Of a stretch of 64,000 nucleotides of DNA, positions 32,811 through 42,475 are shown piece after piece. The notes below the pieces were generated by a model. The model was not told where the DNA came from and ran no database searches. It worked only from the letters and a program-made list of their open reading frames with translations. The stretch is taken from NCBI RefSeq assembly GCF_007827975.1, contig NZ_VITT01000001.1. One strand, 5' to 3'. The stretch's first letter is position 1. The number at the start of each line of letters is the position of its first letter. The position numbers and the translations under genes were made by a program. The stretch comes from Nitrospirillum viridazoti (lineage in GTDB: Bacteria; Pseudomonadota; Alphaproteobacteria; Azospirillales; Azospirillaceae).

Positions 32811-34186
32811 TGGGCGCGCCGGGCTCCTCCAGCGCGGAAGGTTCCGTTGGCGGTGTCCACATCGTCAAGGCGACGGGCGTGGGCGGCACCGGCGGCATGG
32901 GCATCGGCATGGACCGCCGGGTGGAAAAGCCCAAGGGCTGGAAGGGTTGGGTGCACCGCGCCCGCACCGACAAGCGCGCCTGGGCGGCGGGCGTGGCGCT
33001 GCTGGCGCTGGCCGGCGCGGCGGTCGTCCTGACCCAGACCCAGGGGGGGCAGACCGTTCGTGTGGCGGAATCCCGCCTGACCGTGGCCACCGTGTCCCAG
33101 GGCACGTTCGAGGATTTCATTCCCGTGCGTGGCGCGGTGGAGCCGCTGAACAGCGTCTACCTCGACAGCATCGAGGGCGGCCGGGTGGAGAAGAAGCTGG
33201 TGGAGGTGGGCCAGAAGGTGAAGGCCGGCCAGCCGCTGGTTGAGCTGTCCAACACCCAGCTGCAGTTGGACATCATCTCGCGCGAGGCGCAGGTGATGGA
33301 ACAGATCAACCGCCTGCACGACACCGAGCTGCAGCTGGAAACCAACCGCATCAGCAACCAGCGTGAGCTGGCGGAGTGCGACTACAATGTGTCCTGGCTG
33401 TCCAAGGACCTGGAGCGCAAGACGGCGCTGATCAAGACGGGCGCGTCCTCGCAACGCGACATCGACATCATCCGCGACCAGATCAAATGGTATGAGCGCC
33501 GGCGCGACCTGACGCTGGAGACCATGCGCACCACCGACAAGATGCGCGCCAGCCAGTACACCGAGATGCAGGACAGCACCCGCCGGCTGGAGGAAAACCT
33601 GGCCATGGCGCGCAAGAACCTGGACAGCCTGGTGGTGCGGGCGCCGGTGGATGGCCAGATCACCGTGCTGGACGTGGAGATCGGCCAGACCAAGCAGAAG
33701 GGTGAGCGCCTGGGCCGCATCGACCGCGACGACGGCTTCAAGGTCCAGGCCCAGATGGACGAGTTCTACCTGTCGCGCCTGGAACTGGGCCAGACGGCGG
33801 AGGCCGCCATCGGCGCCGGGGAGTATAAGCTGAAGGTCGCCAAGATTTATCCGCAGGTCCGCGACGGCCAGTTCCAGGTGGACCTGGAATTCTTAGGAGC
33901 CGCGCCGCAGGATATCCGCAGCGGCCAGACCCTGCAGATGCGCCTGAAGCTGGGCGCGGCCACCACCGCGCTGTTGATCCCTAACGGCGGCTTCTACCAG
34001 GATACGGGCGGCGACTGGATCTTCGTGGTACAGCCGGGTGGCGCCTATGCCGAGAAGCGGCGCGTGCACCTGGGCCGGCGCAACGCCCAGATGATCGAGG
34101 TGCGCGACGGCCTGGCGGCGGGCGACCGGGTCATTGTCTCCTCCTACGGGGATCTGGCGCGCATGGACCGTATCGAACTGAATTGA
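32810..34186 (+). CDS. HlyD-family periplasmic adaptor (membrane fusion protein)
   Basis: 458 aa from ATG 32810 (coupled to the small gene before it). Cytosolic Gly-rich N-terminus, one membrane helix at ~59-76 (WAAGVALLALAGAAVVL), then barrel and lipoyl halves (VRGAVEPLNSVYLDSIEGGRVEKKLVEVGQKVKAGQPLVELS ... LVVRAPVDGQITVLDVEIGQ) flanking a ~190-residue coiled-coil hairpin, and a C-terminal beta domain. It should bridge the inner-membrane permeases to an outer-membrane channel. No TolC-like gene is present in the window. Confidence 0.92.
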   Translation: MGAPGSSSAEGSVGGVHIVKATGVGGTGGMGIGMDRRVEKPKGWKGWVHRARTDKRAWAAGVALLALAGAAVVLTQTQGGQTVRVAESRLTVATVSQGTFEDFIPVRGAVEPLNSVYLDSIEGGRVEKKLVEVGQKVKAGQPLVELSNTQLQLDIISREAQVMEQINRLHDTELQLETNRISNQRELAECDYNVSWLSKDLERKTALIKTGASSQRDIDIIRDQIKWYERRRDLTLETMRTTDKMRASQYTEMQDSTRRLEENLAMARKNLDSLVVRAPVDGQITVLDVEIGQTKQKGERLGRIDRDDGFKVQAQMDEFYLSRLELGQTAEAAIGAGEYKLKVAKIYPQVRDGQFQVDLEFLGAAPQDIRSGQTLQMRLKLGAATTALLIPNGGFYQDTGGDWIFVVQPGGAYAEKRRVHLGRRNAQMIEVRDGLAAGDRVIVSSYGDLARMDRIELN

Positions 34187-34230
34187 TCCGACCGCGAAAC
34201 GATCATTGAATTTTTTGTCATAAGACGGGG

Positions 34231-34920
34231 ATGGCAAGGATGCTGAAGCTAGTCGACCTGACCAAGGTCTACCGCACGGAAGAGGTGGAGACGACGGCGC
34301 TGAACCAGGTGAACATCCACATCAAGCAGGGCGAGTTCGTGGCCATCATGGGCCCGTCCGGCTGCGGCAAGTCCTCGTTGCTGAACATCGTGGGCATGCT
34401 GGACAACCCCAGCAGCGGCCAATACTGGTTCGGGGACGAGGATGTGGCGGGCTATGGCGAGCGGAAGCTGGCCGACATCCGCAAGAAGAACATCGGCTTC
34501 ATCTTTCAGAGCTTCAACCTGATCGACGAGCTGACGGTGTTCGAGAATGTGGAACTGGCGCTGCTCTACCACGACATCCCGGCGCGCGAGCGGAAGGAGC
34601 GGGTGAAGGAGGCGCTGGCCAAGGTCAACATCGCCCACCGTGAAACCCACCTGCCGCAGCAGCTGTCGGGCGGCCAGCAACAGCGCGTGGCCATCGCCCG
34701 CGCCGTCGTCTCGCGCCCCCGCATGCTGCTGGCGGACGAGCCCACCGGCAACCTGGACAGTGCCAACGGCGAAGAGGTCATGAACATGCTGACCGAGCTG
34801 AACGGCGAGGGCACGACCATCGTCATGGTCACCCACTCCATGCCCCATGCCCAGTACGCCCGGCGCATCATCAACCTGTTCGACGGCCAGGTGGTGGCGG
34901 AAAACCTGCGCGCCGCCTGA
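34231..34920 (+). CDS. ABC transporter ATPase, MacB/LolD type
   Basis: 229 aa. Walker A GPSGCGKSS (41-49), Q-loop FQSFNLIDELTVFENVELAL, signature LSGGQQQRVAIARA, Walker B LLADEPTGNLDSANGEEV, H-loop VTHS. This is the MacB/LolD/FtsE subfamily, which powers permeases of the FtsX fold by mechanotransmission. It is the only ATPase of a locus with four permeases. Start at 34231; ATG 34240 (MLKLVDLTKVY) is an alternative. Confidence 0.95.
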   Translation: MARMLKLVDLTKVYRTEEVETTALNQVNIHIKQGEFVAIMGPSGCGKSSLLNIVGMLDNPSSGQYWFGDEDVAGYGERKLADIRKKNIGFIFQSFNLIDELTVFENVELALLYHDIPARERKERVKEALAKVNIAHRETHLPQQLSGGQQQRVAIARAVVSRPRMLLADEPTGNLDSANGEEVMNMLTELNGEGTTIVMVTHSMPHAQYARRIINLFDGQVVAENLRAA

Positions 34921-34985
34921 CGCTCCACCTCCGTCCCACCCGTTCTCTGCCGCCGCCCTTCGCCGGAAAGGGGGAATGCCGCCCC

Positions 34986-37451
34986 ATGTTCGCCAACTAC
35001 CTGACCGTGGCGCTACGCACGCTGATCAAGCACAAGCTCTATTCCGCCATCACGGTGGCGGGGCTGGCGCTGGGCCTGACGGCGGCCATCCTGATCGGCC
35101 TGTTCGTCCATAACGAACTGACCTATGACCGCGACGTCACCGACGCCGACCGCATCCAGCAGGTGCTGGTCACCGCCACCCTGCCCGGCCGCGCGCCGGA
35201 GGACGGGGCGTCGCTGCCCATGCCCCTGGGGCCGGCGCTGAAGCAGGCCTTTCCCCAGGTGGCGGAAATGGCGCGCATCGCGCCTCAGACCTCCAGCCTC
35301 AAGCGGGATGAGACGCTGTTCAGTGAACAGGCGGCCGTGGCCGACGCCAGCTTTTTCCGACTGTTCGACTGGCCCTTCCTGGTGGGCGACCGCGCCACCG
35401 CGCTGGACGATCCTAATTCGGTGGTGCTGACAGCCAAGACCGCTGCCAAGTATTTTGGCGATGCCAATCCGCTGGGTCGGACGCTGTCGGTGGATGGCCA
35501 TCTGCTGCGGGTGACGGGCGTCATGCGCGACCTGCCAGCCAACACCCAGTTCGCCTTCGCCCTGCTGGTCCCCATGGACAGCCAGGCCAACCAGATCCCC
35601 GACTATCTGCGTCAGCATTGGGGCGGCCTGATGACCATGACCTTCCTGAAGCTGAAGCCGGGGGCCAGTCCCGACCTCATCCAGGCCGGCCTTCCCGCCT
35701 TTGGCGCCGCCATCCCACCCATCCGGACCAACACGGGCGAGGTCCATCTGGGCGACATGTTCAAGTTCTTCCTGGTGCCCCTGACGGAGGCCCACTTGCA
35801 CCCCGTGCGCAACGCCATGGTGGAGGGGACCAGCCCCATCGAGATCGGCATCTTCACCGCCGTCGCCGTGCTGGTGCTGGCCATCGCCTGCATCAACTTC
35901 ATGAACCTGGCGACGGCGCGGGCGTCCTTGAGGGCGCGCGAGGTGGCGCTGCGCAAGGTGGTGGGCGCCAGCCGTGGCCAGATCATGGTGCAGTTCCTGG
36001 GCGAATCCATCCTGCTGACGGGCCTGGCGCTGATCCTGGCGGTGGCGCTGGTGGAGGTGCTGCTGCCCTCCTTCACCGCCTTCCTGGGCAAGCCGTCGCT
36101 GGCTTTCAATTATCTGCGCGATGCGCGCGTGCTGGGCTGCCTGGCGGCCCTGGTGCTGCTGGTGGGGGGCGCCGGCGGTCTCTATCCCGCAATCTTCCTG
36201 TCGGCCTTCCAGCCGGGGCCCGTGCTGAAGGGCAACAGCGGCGGCAGCGGGGCGGGCGGGCGCCTGCGCGTGGTTCTGGTGGTTCTGCAGTTCGCCATTT
36301 CCATCAGCCTGATGGTGGCGACGGGCGTGGTCTACGGCCAGCTGGCTTACGCCCAGGGCCGGGCGCTGGGCTTCAACAAGGAAAACATCGTCGTCCTCAC
36401 CGATCTGTACGGGCCCGAGCTGCAGCAGAAGGCGGAAACCCTGCGCGACGCGCTGCGCCAGGACCCGCGCATCGCCGCGGCGGCCCTGGCCGAGTCCTAT
36501 CCCGGCAGCGGCACGGAGAACAACACGGGCGTGAACCATCCAGGTGCGCCGGCTGACGACGGGGCGGTGGTATTGCGCCGCGACGCCGTGGATGCCGACT
36601 ATTTCAGTACCCTCAAGGTGCTTCAGGTGGCCGGCCGCGTCTTCGATCGTGAGCATCCCGCCGACGCCATCCCCCCGGCCGACCCGGCCAATCCGCAAAA
36701 ACTGCGCCATGGTGGCGTGGTCTTGAACCGGTCGGCCGTGCGGCGCCTGGGCTACGCCTCGCCCGAGGCGGCGCTGGGCCAGCCGCTGATGCTGCCCGGC
36801 AAGGAGGGCGAGGCGGGGGTGGAGGTCACGGTGGTGGGCGTGGTGGAGGACTTCCACCAGGGCAGCGTCCACACCGCCGTGGCGCCGCAGATGTTCCTGG
36901 AAACGCCCAAGAGCTACAGCCAGCTGCTGATCCGGGTGAAGGCGGGCGAGATACCCGGCGCGCTGGACCTGATTGACCGCAGTTGGCGCCAGCTGGTGCC
37001 GGACCGGCCGGTGCCGCGCGTGTTCCTGGATGCCCAGCTGCAAAGCGTCTATGAGCGCGAGACCAAGACCGGCCAGCTGTTCGCCGTCTTCTCAGGCCTG
37101 GCCATCGTCATCGCCGCCCTGGGCCTGTTCGGCCTCGCCTCTTTCACCGCCGAGCGGCGCACCAAGGAGATCGGGCTGCGCAAGGTGCTGGGCGCCGGCG
37201 TCACCGACATCGTGCGCCTGCTGGTCTGGCAGTTCTCCAAGCCCGTGCTGGTGGCCAACGTCATCGCCTGGCCCGTCGCGTGGGTCGCCATGCGCCACTG
37301 GCTGGACGGCTTCGCCGACCGCGTCCCCCTCAATCCCCTGCTGTTCGTGGCGTCCGGCCTGTCGGCCCTGATGGTCGCCTGGGCCACGGTGGGGCTGCAT
37401 GCCGCCCGGGTGGCGGCGACCAAGCCCGTCGTCGCCTTGCGGTATGAATAA
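34986..37451 (+). CDS. MacB/FtsX-type permease 1 of 4
   Basis: 821 aa, double-length: two MacB_PCD + FtsX modules, about eight membrane helices. First helix near 18-38 (LYSAITVAGLALGLTAAILIGLFV), first periplasmic domain ~45-275, helix cluster ~280-440, second periplasmic domain ~455-680, last three helices after 690. Family signatures: ALRKVVGASRGQIMVQFLGESI (first FtsX) and RRTKEIGLRKVLGAGVTDIVRLLVWQFSKPV (second FtsX). Most like the ~800-aa permeases common in Bacteroidetes and Acidobacteria. Starts 65 bases after the ATPase. Confidence 0.92.
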   Translation: MFANYLTVALRTLIKHKLYSAITVAGLALGLTAAILIGLFVHNELTYDRDVTDADRIQQVLVTATLPGRAPEDGASLPMPLGPALKQAFPQVAEMARIAPQTSSLKRDETLFSEQAAVADASFFRLFDWPFLVGDRATALDDPNSVVLTAKTAAKYFGDANPLGRTLSVDGHLLRVTGVMRDLPANTQFAFALLVPMDSQANQIPDYLRQHWGGLMTMTFLKLKPGASPDLIQAGLPAFGAAIPPIRTNTGEVHLGDMFKFFLVPLTEAHLHPVRNAMVEGTSPIEIGIFTAVAVLVLAIACINFMNLATARASLRAREVALRKVVGASRGQIMVQFLGESILLTGLALILAVALVEVLLPSFTAFLGKPSLAFNYLRDARVLGCLAALVLLVGGAGGLYPAIFLSAFQPGPVLKGNSGGSGAGGRLRVVLVVLQFAISISLMVATGVVYGQLAYAQGRALGFNKENIVVLTDLYGPELQQKAETLRDALRQDPRIAAAALAESYPGSGTENNTGVNHPGAPADDGAVVLRRDAVDADYFSTLKVLQVAGRVFDREHPADAIPPADPANPQKLRHGGVVLNRSAVRRLGYASPEAALGQPLMLPGKEGEAGVEVTVVGVVEDFHQGSVHTAVAPQMFLETPKSYSQLLIRVKAGEIPGALDLIDRSWRQLVPDRPVPRVFLDAQLQSVYERETKTGQLFAVFSGLAIVIAALGLFGLASFTAERRTKEIGLRKVLGAGVTDIVRLLVWQFSKPVLVANVIAWPVAWVAMRHWLDGFADRVPLNPLLFVASGLSALMVAWATVGLHAARVAATKPVVALRYE

Positions 37452-37463
37452 GGAGTCCTCGCC

Positions 37464-39938
37464 ATGAAGATGCTGGGCAATTTCCTGCGGGTGGCGGTGC
37501 GCATCCTGGTGCGTGACCGGCTGTACACCCTGCTGAACGTGGCTGGCCTCGCCATCGGCATCGCCGCCGCCAGCATGCTGGGCCTCTATGTCTGGCATGA
37601 GACGCACTACGACGGCTTCTTCAGCAAGGCTGGCCAAATCTACCGCGTCGACAAGACGGAATTCGTGCCCGGCCGCATGCCCATCACCTACGATTCCACG
37701 GCCAAGCCCCTGGGTCCGGTGCTGAAGCAGGATTTCCCCGAAATCGAGGCCATGGTGCGCATCCACAGCGAGGCGGTGGTGGTGTCGCGCGACGGCAACG
37801 CCTTCCGCGAGCGGATGCAGGTGGTGGATGGGGATTTCTTCCGGCTGTTCGATCTGCCCTTCATCGCGGGCGACCCCGGCACGGCGCTGGCTGCACCCGG
37901 TACCGTCGTGCTGCCGGAAAGCCTGGCGCGCAAGTATTTCAACGGCGTGGACATCCTGGGCCGCACGCTGACGCTGACCAACGGCATCAGCCTGACGGTC
38001 AGCGGCGTCATCCGCGACCTGCCGACCAATACCCACCTGCGGCGCGAGGCCATGCTGACCCACATCGGGACCCGGCTGGGCGAGAATTTCGACGGCTGGT
38101 TCACCCGCATGGACACGACCTGGAACACCAACTTCATCCGGACCTACATCCTGGTGAAGCCCGGTACCGACCCGGCGGCGCTGACGGCGCGCTTCCCCGC
38201 CTTCCTGACGGCACGCGACCCCAATTATCTGTCGACCGGCACCAATAAGCCGTCCAAGGCCCTGGTGCTGACCGGCCTAACCCACATCCACACCGATCCC
38301 ACCGGCGTTCCCGCCAACCTGTTGGGCGTACTGCACGGCCTGCTGGCCGTGGCTGCCGTGGTGCTGGGCATCGCCATCGTCAACTTCGTCAATTTGTCGA
38401 CCGCCCGATCTTCCCTGCGGGTGCGCGAGGTGGCGGTGCGCAAGGCGCTGGGCGCGCCGCGCGGGCTGCTGATCGGCCAGTTCCTGGTGGAATCGGTGTT
38501 GCTGACCCTGGTGGCCGCCGTGCTGGGGTACGTCCTGCTGGAAATGCTCATGCCCACCTTCGTGTCCGCGCTGGGCATCCGGTTCGACCGGGGCTATCTC
38601 TACAGCCCCTGGCTGCTGGTGGCGGAACTGGCGGGTGTGCTGGCGGTGGGCGGCCTGGCCGGCCTTTACCCGGCGCTGGTCCTGTCGCGGCCCACCGCCT
38701 CGGTCCTGCTGAAGGGCGGGACGGTGTCGTCGGGCGGATCGGCGGTGCGCACCCTGCTGGTGGTGGCGCAGTTCAGCGCCGCCATCCTGCTGGCCATCTC
38801 CACCATCGTCATCTTCCAGCAGACGCGCTACGTCAGCAGCCAGCAGCTGGGCTTCAACGCCGAGGGCGTGCTGCTGATGCGCGCGTTGCACCAGCCGGAG
38901 GCGCGCGCGCACATCGAAAGCTTCCGCCAGGCGCTGCTGCGCATCCCGGGCGTGGCCCAGGCGGGCGCCAGCTTCCACGCGCCCAGCGACGGGTCGGACA
39001 GTACCGACAACTACCATGTGCCCGGCACGGTGGACGACGGCACCATCGTCTTCCGCAGCGAATTCATCGGGCACGATTATCTGCAGGCCATGGGCGTGCG
39101 GCTGCTGGCCGGCCGCCTGTTCGACCGCGCCGCCACGGCGGACGCGCTGCGCGATCCGGCGGCGGCCCCGAGTGAGGGCATCCACAATGTGCGCCCCACC
39201 GACCCCCTGGGCCGCACGGTGGTGCTGTCCTGGCGGGCCGTCCAACGCCTGGGCTTTCACACGGCGGCGGAGGCGGTGGGCCGCCAGGTGATCTATGACG
39301 TCGACTATCCGTTGACCATCGTCGGCGTGGTGGATGACTGGCAATTCAACAGCGCCCGGACGGAACTGCAGCCCACCGCCTTCCTGCTGGACGAACGGGG
39401 CCTGGACGTCATGGCGGTCCGCCTGACGCCCGCCGCCGGAGCCGCCACGCTGGCCGCCATCGACCAGCTGTGGAAGGACACCTTCCCCACCATCCCGGAG
39501 AACCGGGAGTTCCTGGACGACCATATCCGCGACGCCTACACCGGCGAGATGCGCCAGGGGACCCTGCTGGCGGGCTTCACCGGCCTCGCCATCCTGATCG
39601 CCTGCCTGGGCCTGTTCGGCCTCGCCGCCTTCACCGCGCAGCGCCGGACGAAGGAGATCGGGCTGCGCAAGGTGCTGGGCGCCGGTGTCACCGACATCGT
39701 GCGCCTGCTGGTCTGGCAGTTCAGCAAGCCGGTCATGGTGGCCAACCTCATCGCCTGGCCGTTGGCCTGGCTGGGGCTCAGCCGCTGGCTGCAGGGTTAC
39801 GCCTACCGTATCGAGTTGAATCCGCTGGTCTTCGCCGTGGCCGGGCTGGCGGCGCTGGTCATCGCCTGGGTGACGGTCGCCGGCCATGCCGCCCGGGTGG
39901 CGGCGGCCAAGCCCGTGGATGCCCTGCGCTACGAGTAG
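37464..39938 (+). CDS. MacB/FtsX-type permease 2 of 4
   Basis: 824 aa, same double-module layout as permease 1, from ATG 37464, twelve bases after its stop. Helix at ~21-41, motifs AVRKALGAPRGLLIGQFLVESV in the first FtsX half and RRTKEIGLRKVLGAGVTDIVRLLVWQFSKPVMV in the second. The periplasmic domains diverge from permease 1 (FIGHDYLQAMGVRLLAGRLFD conserved, surrounding loops not), whereas the last ~110 residues are nearly alike. Confidence 0.92.
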   Translation: MKMLGNFLRVAVRILVRDRLYTLLNVAGLAIGIAAASMLGLYVWHETHYDGFFSKAGQIYRVDKTEFVPGRMPITYDSTAKPLGPVLKQDFPEIEAMVRIHSEAVVVSRDGNAFRERMQVVDGDFFRLFDLPFIAGDPGTALAAPGTVVLPESLARKYFNGVDILGRTLTLTNGISLTVSGVIRDLPTNTHLRREAMLTHIGTRLGENFDGWFTRMDTTWNTNFIRTYILVKPGTDPAALTARFPAFLTARDPNYLSTGTNKPSKALVLTGLTHIHTDPTGVPANLLGVLHGLLAVAAVVLGIAIVNFVNLSTARSSLRVREVAVRKALGAPRGLLIGQFLVESVLLTLVAAVLGYVLLEMLMPTFVSALGIRFDRGYLYSPWLLVAELAGVLAVGGLAGLYPALVLSRPTASVLLKGGTVSSGGSAVRTLLVVAQFSAAILLAISTIVIFQQTRYVSSQQLGFNAEGVLLMRALHQPEARAHIESFRQALLRIPGVAQAGASFHAPSDGSDSTDNYHVPGTVDDGTIVFRSEFIGHDYLQAMGVRLLAGRLFDRAATADALRDPAAAPSEGIHNVRPTDPLGRTVVLSWRAVQRLGFHTAAEAVGRQVIYDVDYPLTIVGVVDDWQFNSARTELQPTAFLLDERGLDVMAVRLTPAAGAATLAAIDQLWKDTFPTIPENREFLDDHIRDAYTGEMRQGTLLAGFTGLAILIACLGLFGLAAFTAQRRTKEIGLRKVLGAGVTDIVRLLVWQFSKPVMVANLIAWPLAWLGLSRWLQGYAYRIELNPLVFAVAGLAALVIAWVTVAGHAARVAAAKPVDALRYE

Positions 39939-40015
39939 GCGCAGGGCGGAGCGAGGATAGTCAAGGGCCGGATGGCCCGCCGACGCCTGAGGGGACGAAG
40001 AGGAAGGGGGGCATC

Positions 40016-42463
40016 ATGTTCGGCAATTTTCTGAAGGTCGCCGTGCGGGTCCTGGTGCGCCAGCGCCTCTACACCGCCCTGAACATCGCCGGCCTGGCGC
40101 TGGGCATGGCCACGGCGGCCATGATCGGCCTCTTCGTCTGGCATGAGATGCACTATGACGGCTTCTTCTCCCACGCCGACCGCATCCAGCGCCTGATCCG
40201 CACCTTCCACACGCCCAGCGGCGCCGCCGTGACGGTGGCGGCGCAGGCCAAGCCCATGGGGCCGGCCCTGGCGCGCGACTTCCCGGAGGCGGAGGCCGTG
40301 GTGCGGGTGGTGAACCATGCCGTGGCGGTGCGCCGCGACAGCGCCGTGTTCGAGGTGCACCTGACCCTGGCCGACGCCGACTATTTCCGCCTGTTCGACT
40401 GGCCCTTCCTGGCGGGCGATCCCGCCACCGCCATCAGCCAGCCCGGCACCGTGGTCCTGACGGAGACGACGGCGCGCAAGCTGTTTTCCAGCGTCGACAT
40501 CCTGGGCCGCGCCGTTACCCTGACCTCGGGCGTGACGCTGACGGTGGCGGGCATCATCCGCGACCTGCCGTCCAACACCGTCTTCCATATGGAAATGCTG
40601 GCCAACATCGCCACCCGTCTCAACGACGGCTGGGATGAGCCTTTCGCCGCGGCTGACACCCAATGGCACCACAGCTTCTTGCGTACCTACCTGCTGCTGA
40701 AGCCGGGGGTGGAGCCGGCGTCCCTGGTGGCGCGCTTCCCCGGCTTCCTGGCAGCCCGCATGACGGAGTACCTGGACACGGCCACGGGCAAGCCCAGCGT
40801 GACCCTGGACCTGCAGCCGCTGACCCGGGTGCATGTCGAGGGCATCAGCGACGACGGCGTGCCCCTCAGCCTGTTGGTTACCTTCCTGGGCGTGGGGGCG
40901 CTGGTGCTGGGGATCGCCGTCATCAACTTCATCAACCTGTCCACCGCCCGCTCCTCCCTGCGCGCGCGGGAGGTGGCCATCCGCAAGACTCTGGGCGGGC
41001 GGCGCGGCATGCTGGTGATGCAGTTCCTGACGGAATCGGTGCTGCTGTCCCTCATCTCCGGCGCCTTGGCCCTGGTGCTGGTGGAACTGGCCATGCCCCG
41101 CTTCCTGGCGCTGCTGGACCTGCGCATGGATGCGCATTTCATGTCGGGCCTATGGATCGCGGCTATATCCCTGCCCCTGGTGGCGGTGGTGGGTCTGCTG
41201 GGCGGGCTCTATCCGGCGCTGGTCCTGTCGCGGCCCCGGCCGGGCGACCTGCTGAAGGGCGGTCCCACGGCGGCCGGTGGCGGGCGGCTGCGCGCCATCC
41301 TGGTGGTGGCCCAGTTCGCCGCCGCCATCGTGCTGGGCATCTCCACCGTGGTCATGCTGCAGCAGACGCGCTACGCCAGCACCCAGCGCCTGGGTTTCAT
41401 GCCGGAAAACGTCGTGTTGCTGCGCGGGCTCGACACGCCGGCGGGCCATGCCCACCAGGAGGCCCTGCGTGAGGCGCTGCTGCGCATCCCGGGCGTGATC
41501 GCGGCGGGCGGCAGCCTGTGGACGCCGGGCGACGGCGCCGACCGCTTCTCCTCCTACCGACTGCCCGACACACCCAAGGAGAAGGAGCTAGCGCTGCGCA
41601 CCGAGGGGGTGGACTTCGGCTACATGGAAGCCGTGGGCATGAAGGTCCTGGCCGGCCGGCTGTTCGATCAGGCCCATCCCCAGGACGGGCAGATCACCCG
41701 GCCGGACGCGGCGGAGGACGAGGAAGCGCCCCAGGGGGACAGCATCGTGCTATCCGCCCTGGCTGTGACGCGCCTGGGCCTGGGCACCCCGGAACAGGCC
41801 CTGGGCCGCACGGTGATCTATGGCGACCACACGGCCGTGACCGTCATCGGCGTGGTGGATGACGTGCAGTTCGACAGCGCCAAATCGGTGCTGGAGCCCA
41901 CCCTCTACCTGATCGAGCCCCGGTTCATGGACGTCATGGCGGTCCGGGTGGCCGCCGGCAGCGGAGCCGGTACCTTGGCCGCCATCGATGACACCTGGCG
42001 CCGGCTTTATCCCGACCTGCCGCTGAAGCGGGAATTCCTGGACGACCACATCCGTGACACCTACGCCGCCACGGCGCATCAGGGCCAGCTGCTGGGCCTG
42101 TTCTCCGGCCTCGCCATCCTGATCGCCTGCTTGGGATTGTTCGGCCTGGCGGCCTTCACGGCGGAGCGGCGGACGAAGGAGATCGGGCTGCGCAAGGTGC
42201 TGGGCGCCACGGTGCCCGACATCGTGCGCCTGCTCGTCTGGCAGTTCAGCAAGCCGGTGGTCGTGGCGACGCTGGTCGCCTGGCCGGTGGCCTGGGTGCT
42301 GTCCGGCCGCTGGTTGGGCGAATTCGTCTACCGCGTCGACCGCGATCCCCTGGTCTTCGTCATCGCCGGCCTGGTGGCGCTGCTGATCGCCTGGGTGACG
42401 GTGGCGGGCCACGCCGCCCGGGTGGCCGCCGCCAAGCCGGTGCGCGCCCTGCGCTACGAATAG
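40016..42463 (+). CDS. MacB/FtsX-type permease 3 of 4
   Basis: 815 aa. The start is ATG 40016 (GGAAGGGGG upstream; MFGNFLKVAVRVLVRQRLYTALN), not the far upstream in-frame codon, which lies inside permease 2. Same architecture; motifs AIRKTLGGRRGMLVMQFLTESV and RRTKEIGLRKVLGATVPDIVRLLVWQFSKPVVV. Closest in sequence to permease 4. Separated from permease 2 by 77 bases. Confidence 0.92.
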   Translation: MFGNFLKVAVRVLVRQRLYTALNIAGLALGMATAAMIGLFVWHEMHYDGFFSHADRIQRLIRTFHTPSGAAVTVAAQAKPMGPALARDFPEAEAVVRVVNHAVAVRRDSAVFEVHLTLADADYFRLFDWPFLAGDPATAISQPGTVVLTETTARKLFSSVDILGRAVTLTSGVTLTVAGIIRDLPSNTVFHMEMLANIATRLNDGWDEPFAAADTQWHHSFLRTYLLLKPGVEPASLVARFPGFLAARMTEYLDTATGKPSVTLDLQPLTRVHVEGISDDGVPLSLLVTFLGVGALVLGIAVINFINLSTARSSLRAREVAIRKTLGGRRGMLVMQFLTESVLLSLISGALALVLVELAMPRFLALLDLRMDAHFMSGLWIAAISLPLVAVVGLLGGLYPALVLSRPRPGDLLKGGPTAAGGGRLRAILVVAQFAAAIVLGISTVVMLQQTRYASTQRLGFMPENVVLLRGLDTPAGHAHQEALREALLRIPGVIAAGGSLWTPGDGADRFSSYRLPDTPKEKELALRTEGVDFGYMEAVGMKVLAGRLFDQAHPQDGQITRPDAAEDEEAPQGDSIVLSALAVTRLGLGTPEQALGRTVIYGDHTAVTVIGVVDDVQFDSAKSVLEPTLYLIEPRFMDVMAVRVAAGSGAGTLAAIDDTWRRLYPDLPLKREFLDDHIRDTYAATAHQGQLLGLFSGLAILIACLGLFGLAAFTAERRTKEIGLRKVLGATVPDIVRLLVWQFSKPVVVATLVAWPVAWVLSGRWLGEFVYRVDRDPLVFVIAGLVALLIAWVTVAGHAARVAAAKPVRALRYE

Positions 42464-42475
42464 GATGCCCACCCC

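Noticed and set aside
35013..37043. 676-aa open frame on the minus strand opposite permease 1
   Set aside because: His/Gln/Arg-rich shadow of the permease gene; similar shadows lie opposite the other three permeases.
39470..40015. N-terminal extension of permease 3 back into permease 2
   Set aside because: The upstream part is an out-of-frame reading of permease 2. ATG 40016 has a strong ribosome site and matches the starts of the other permeases.
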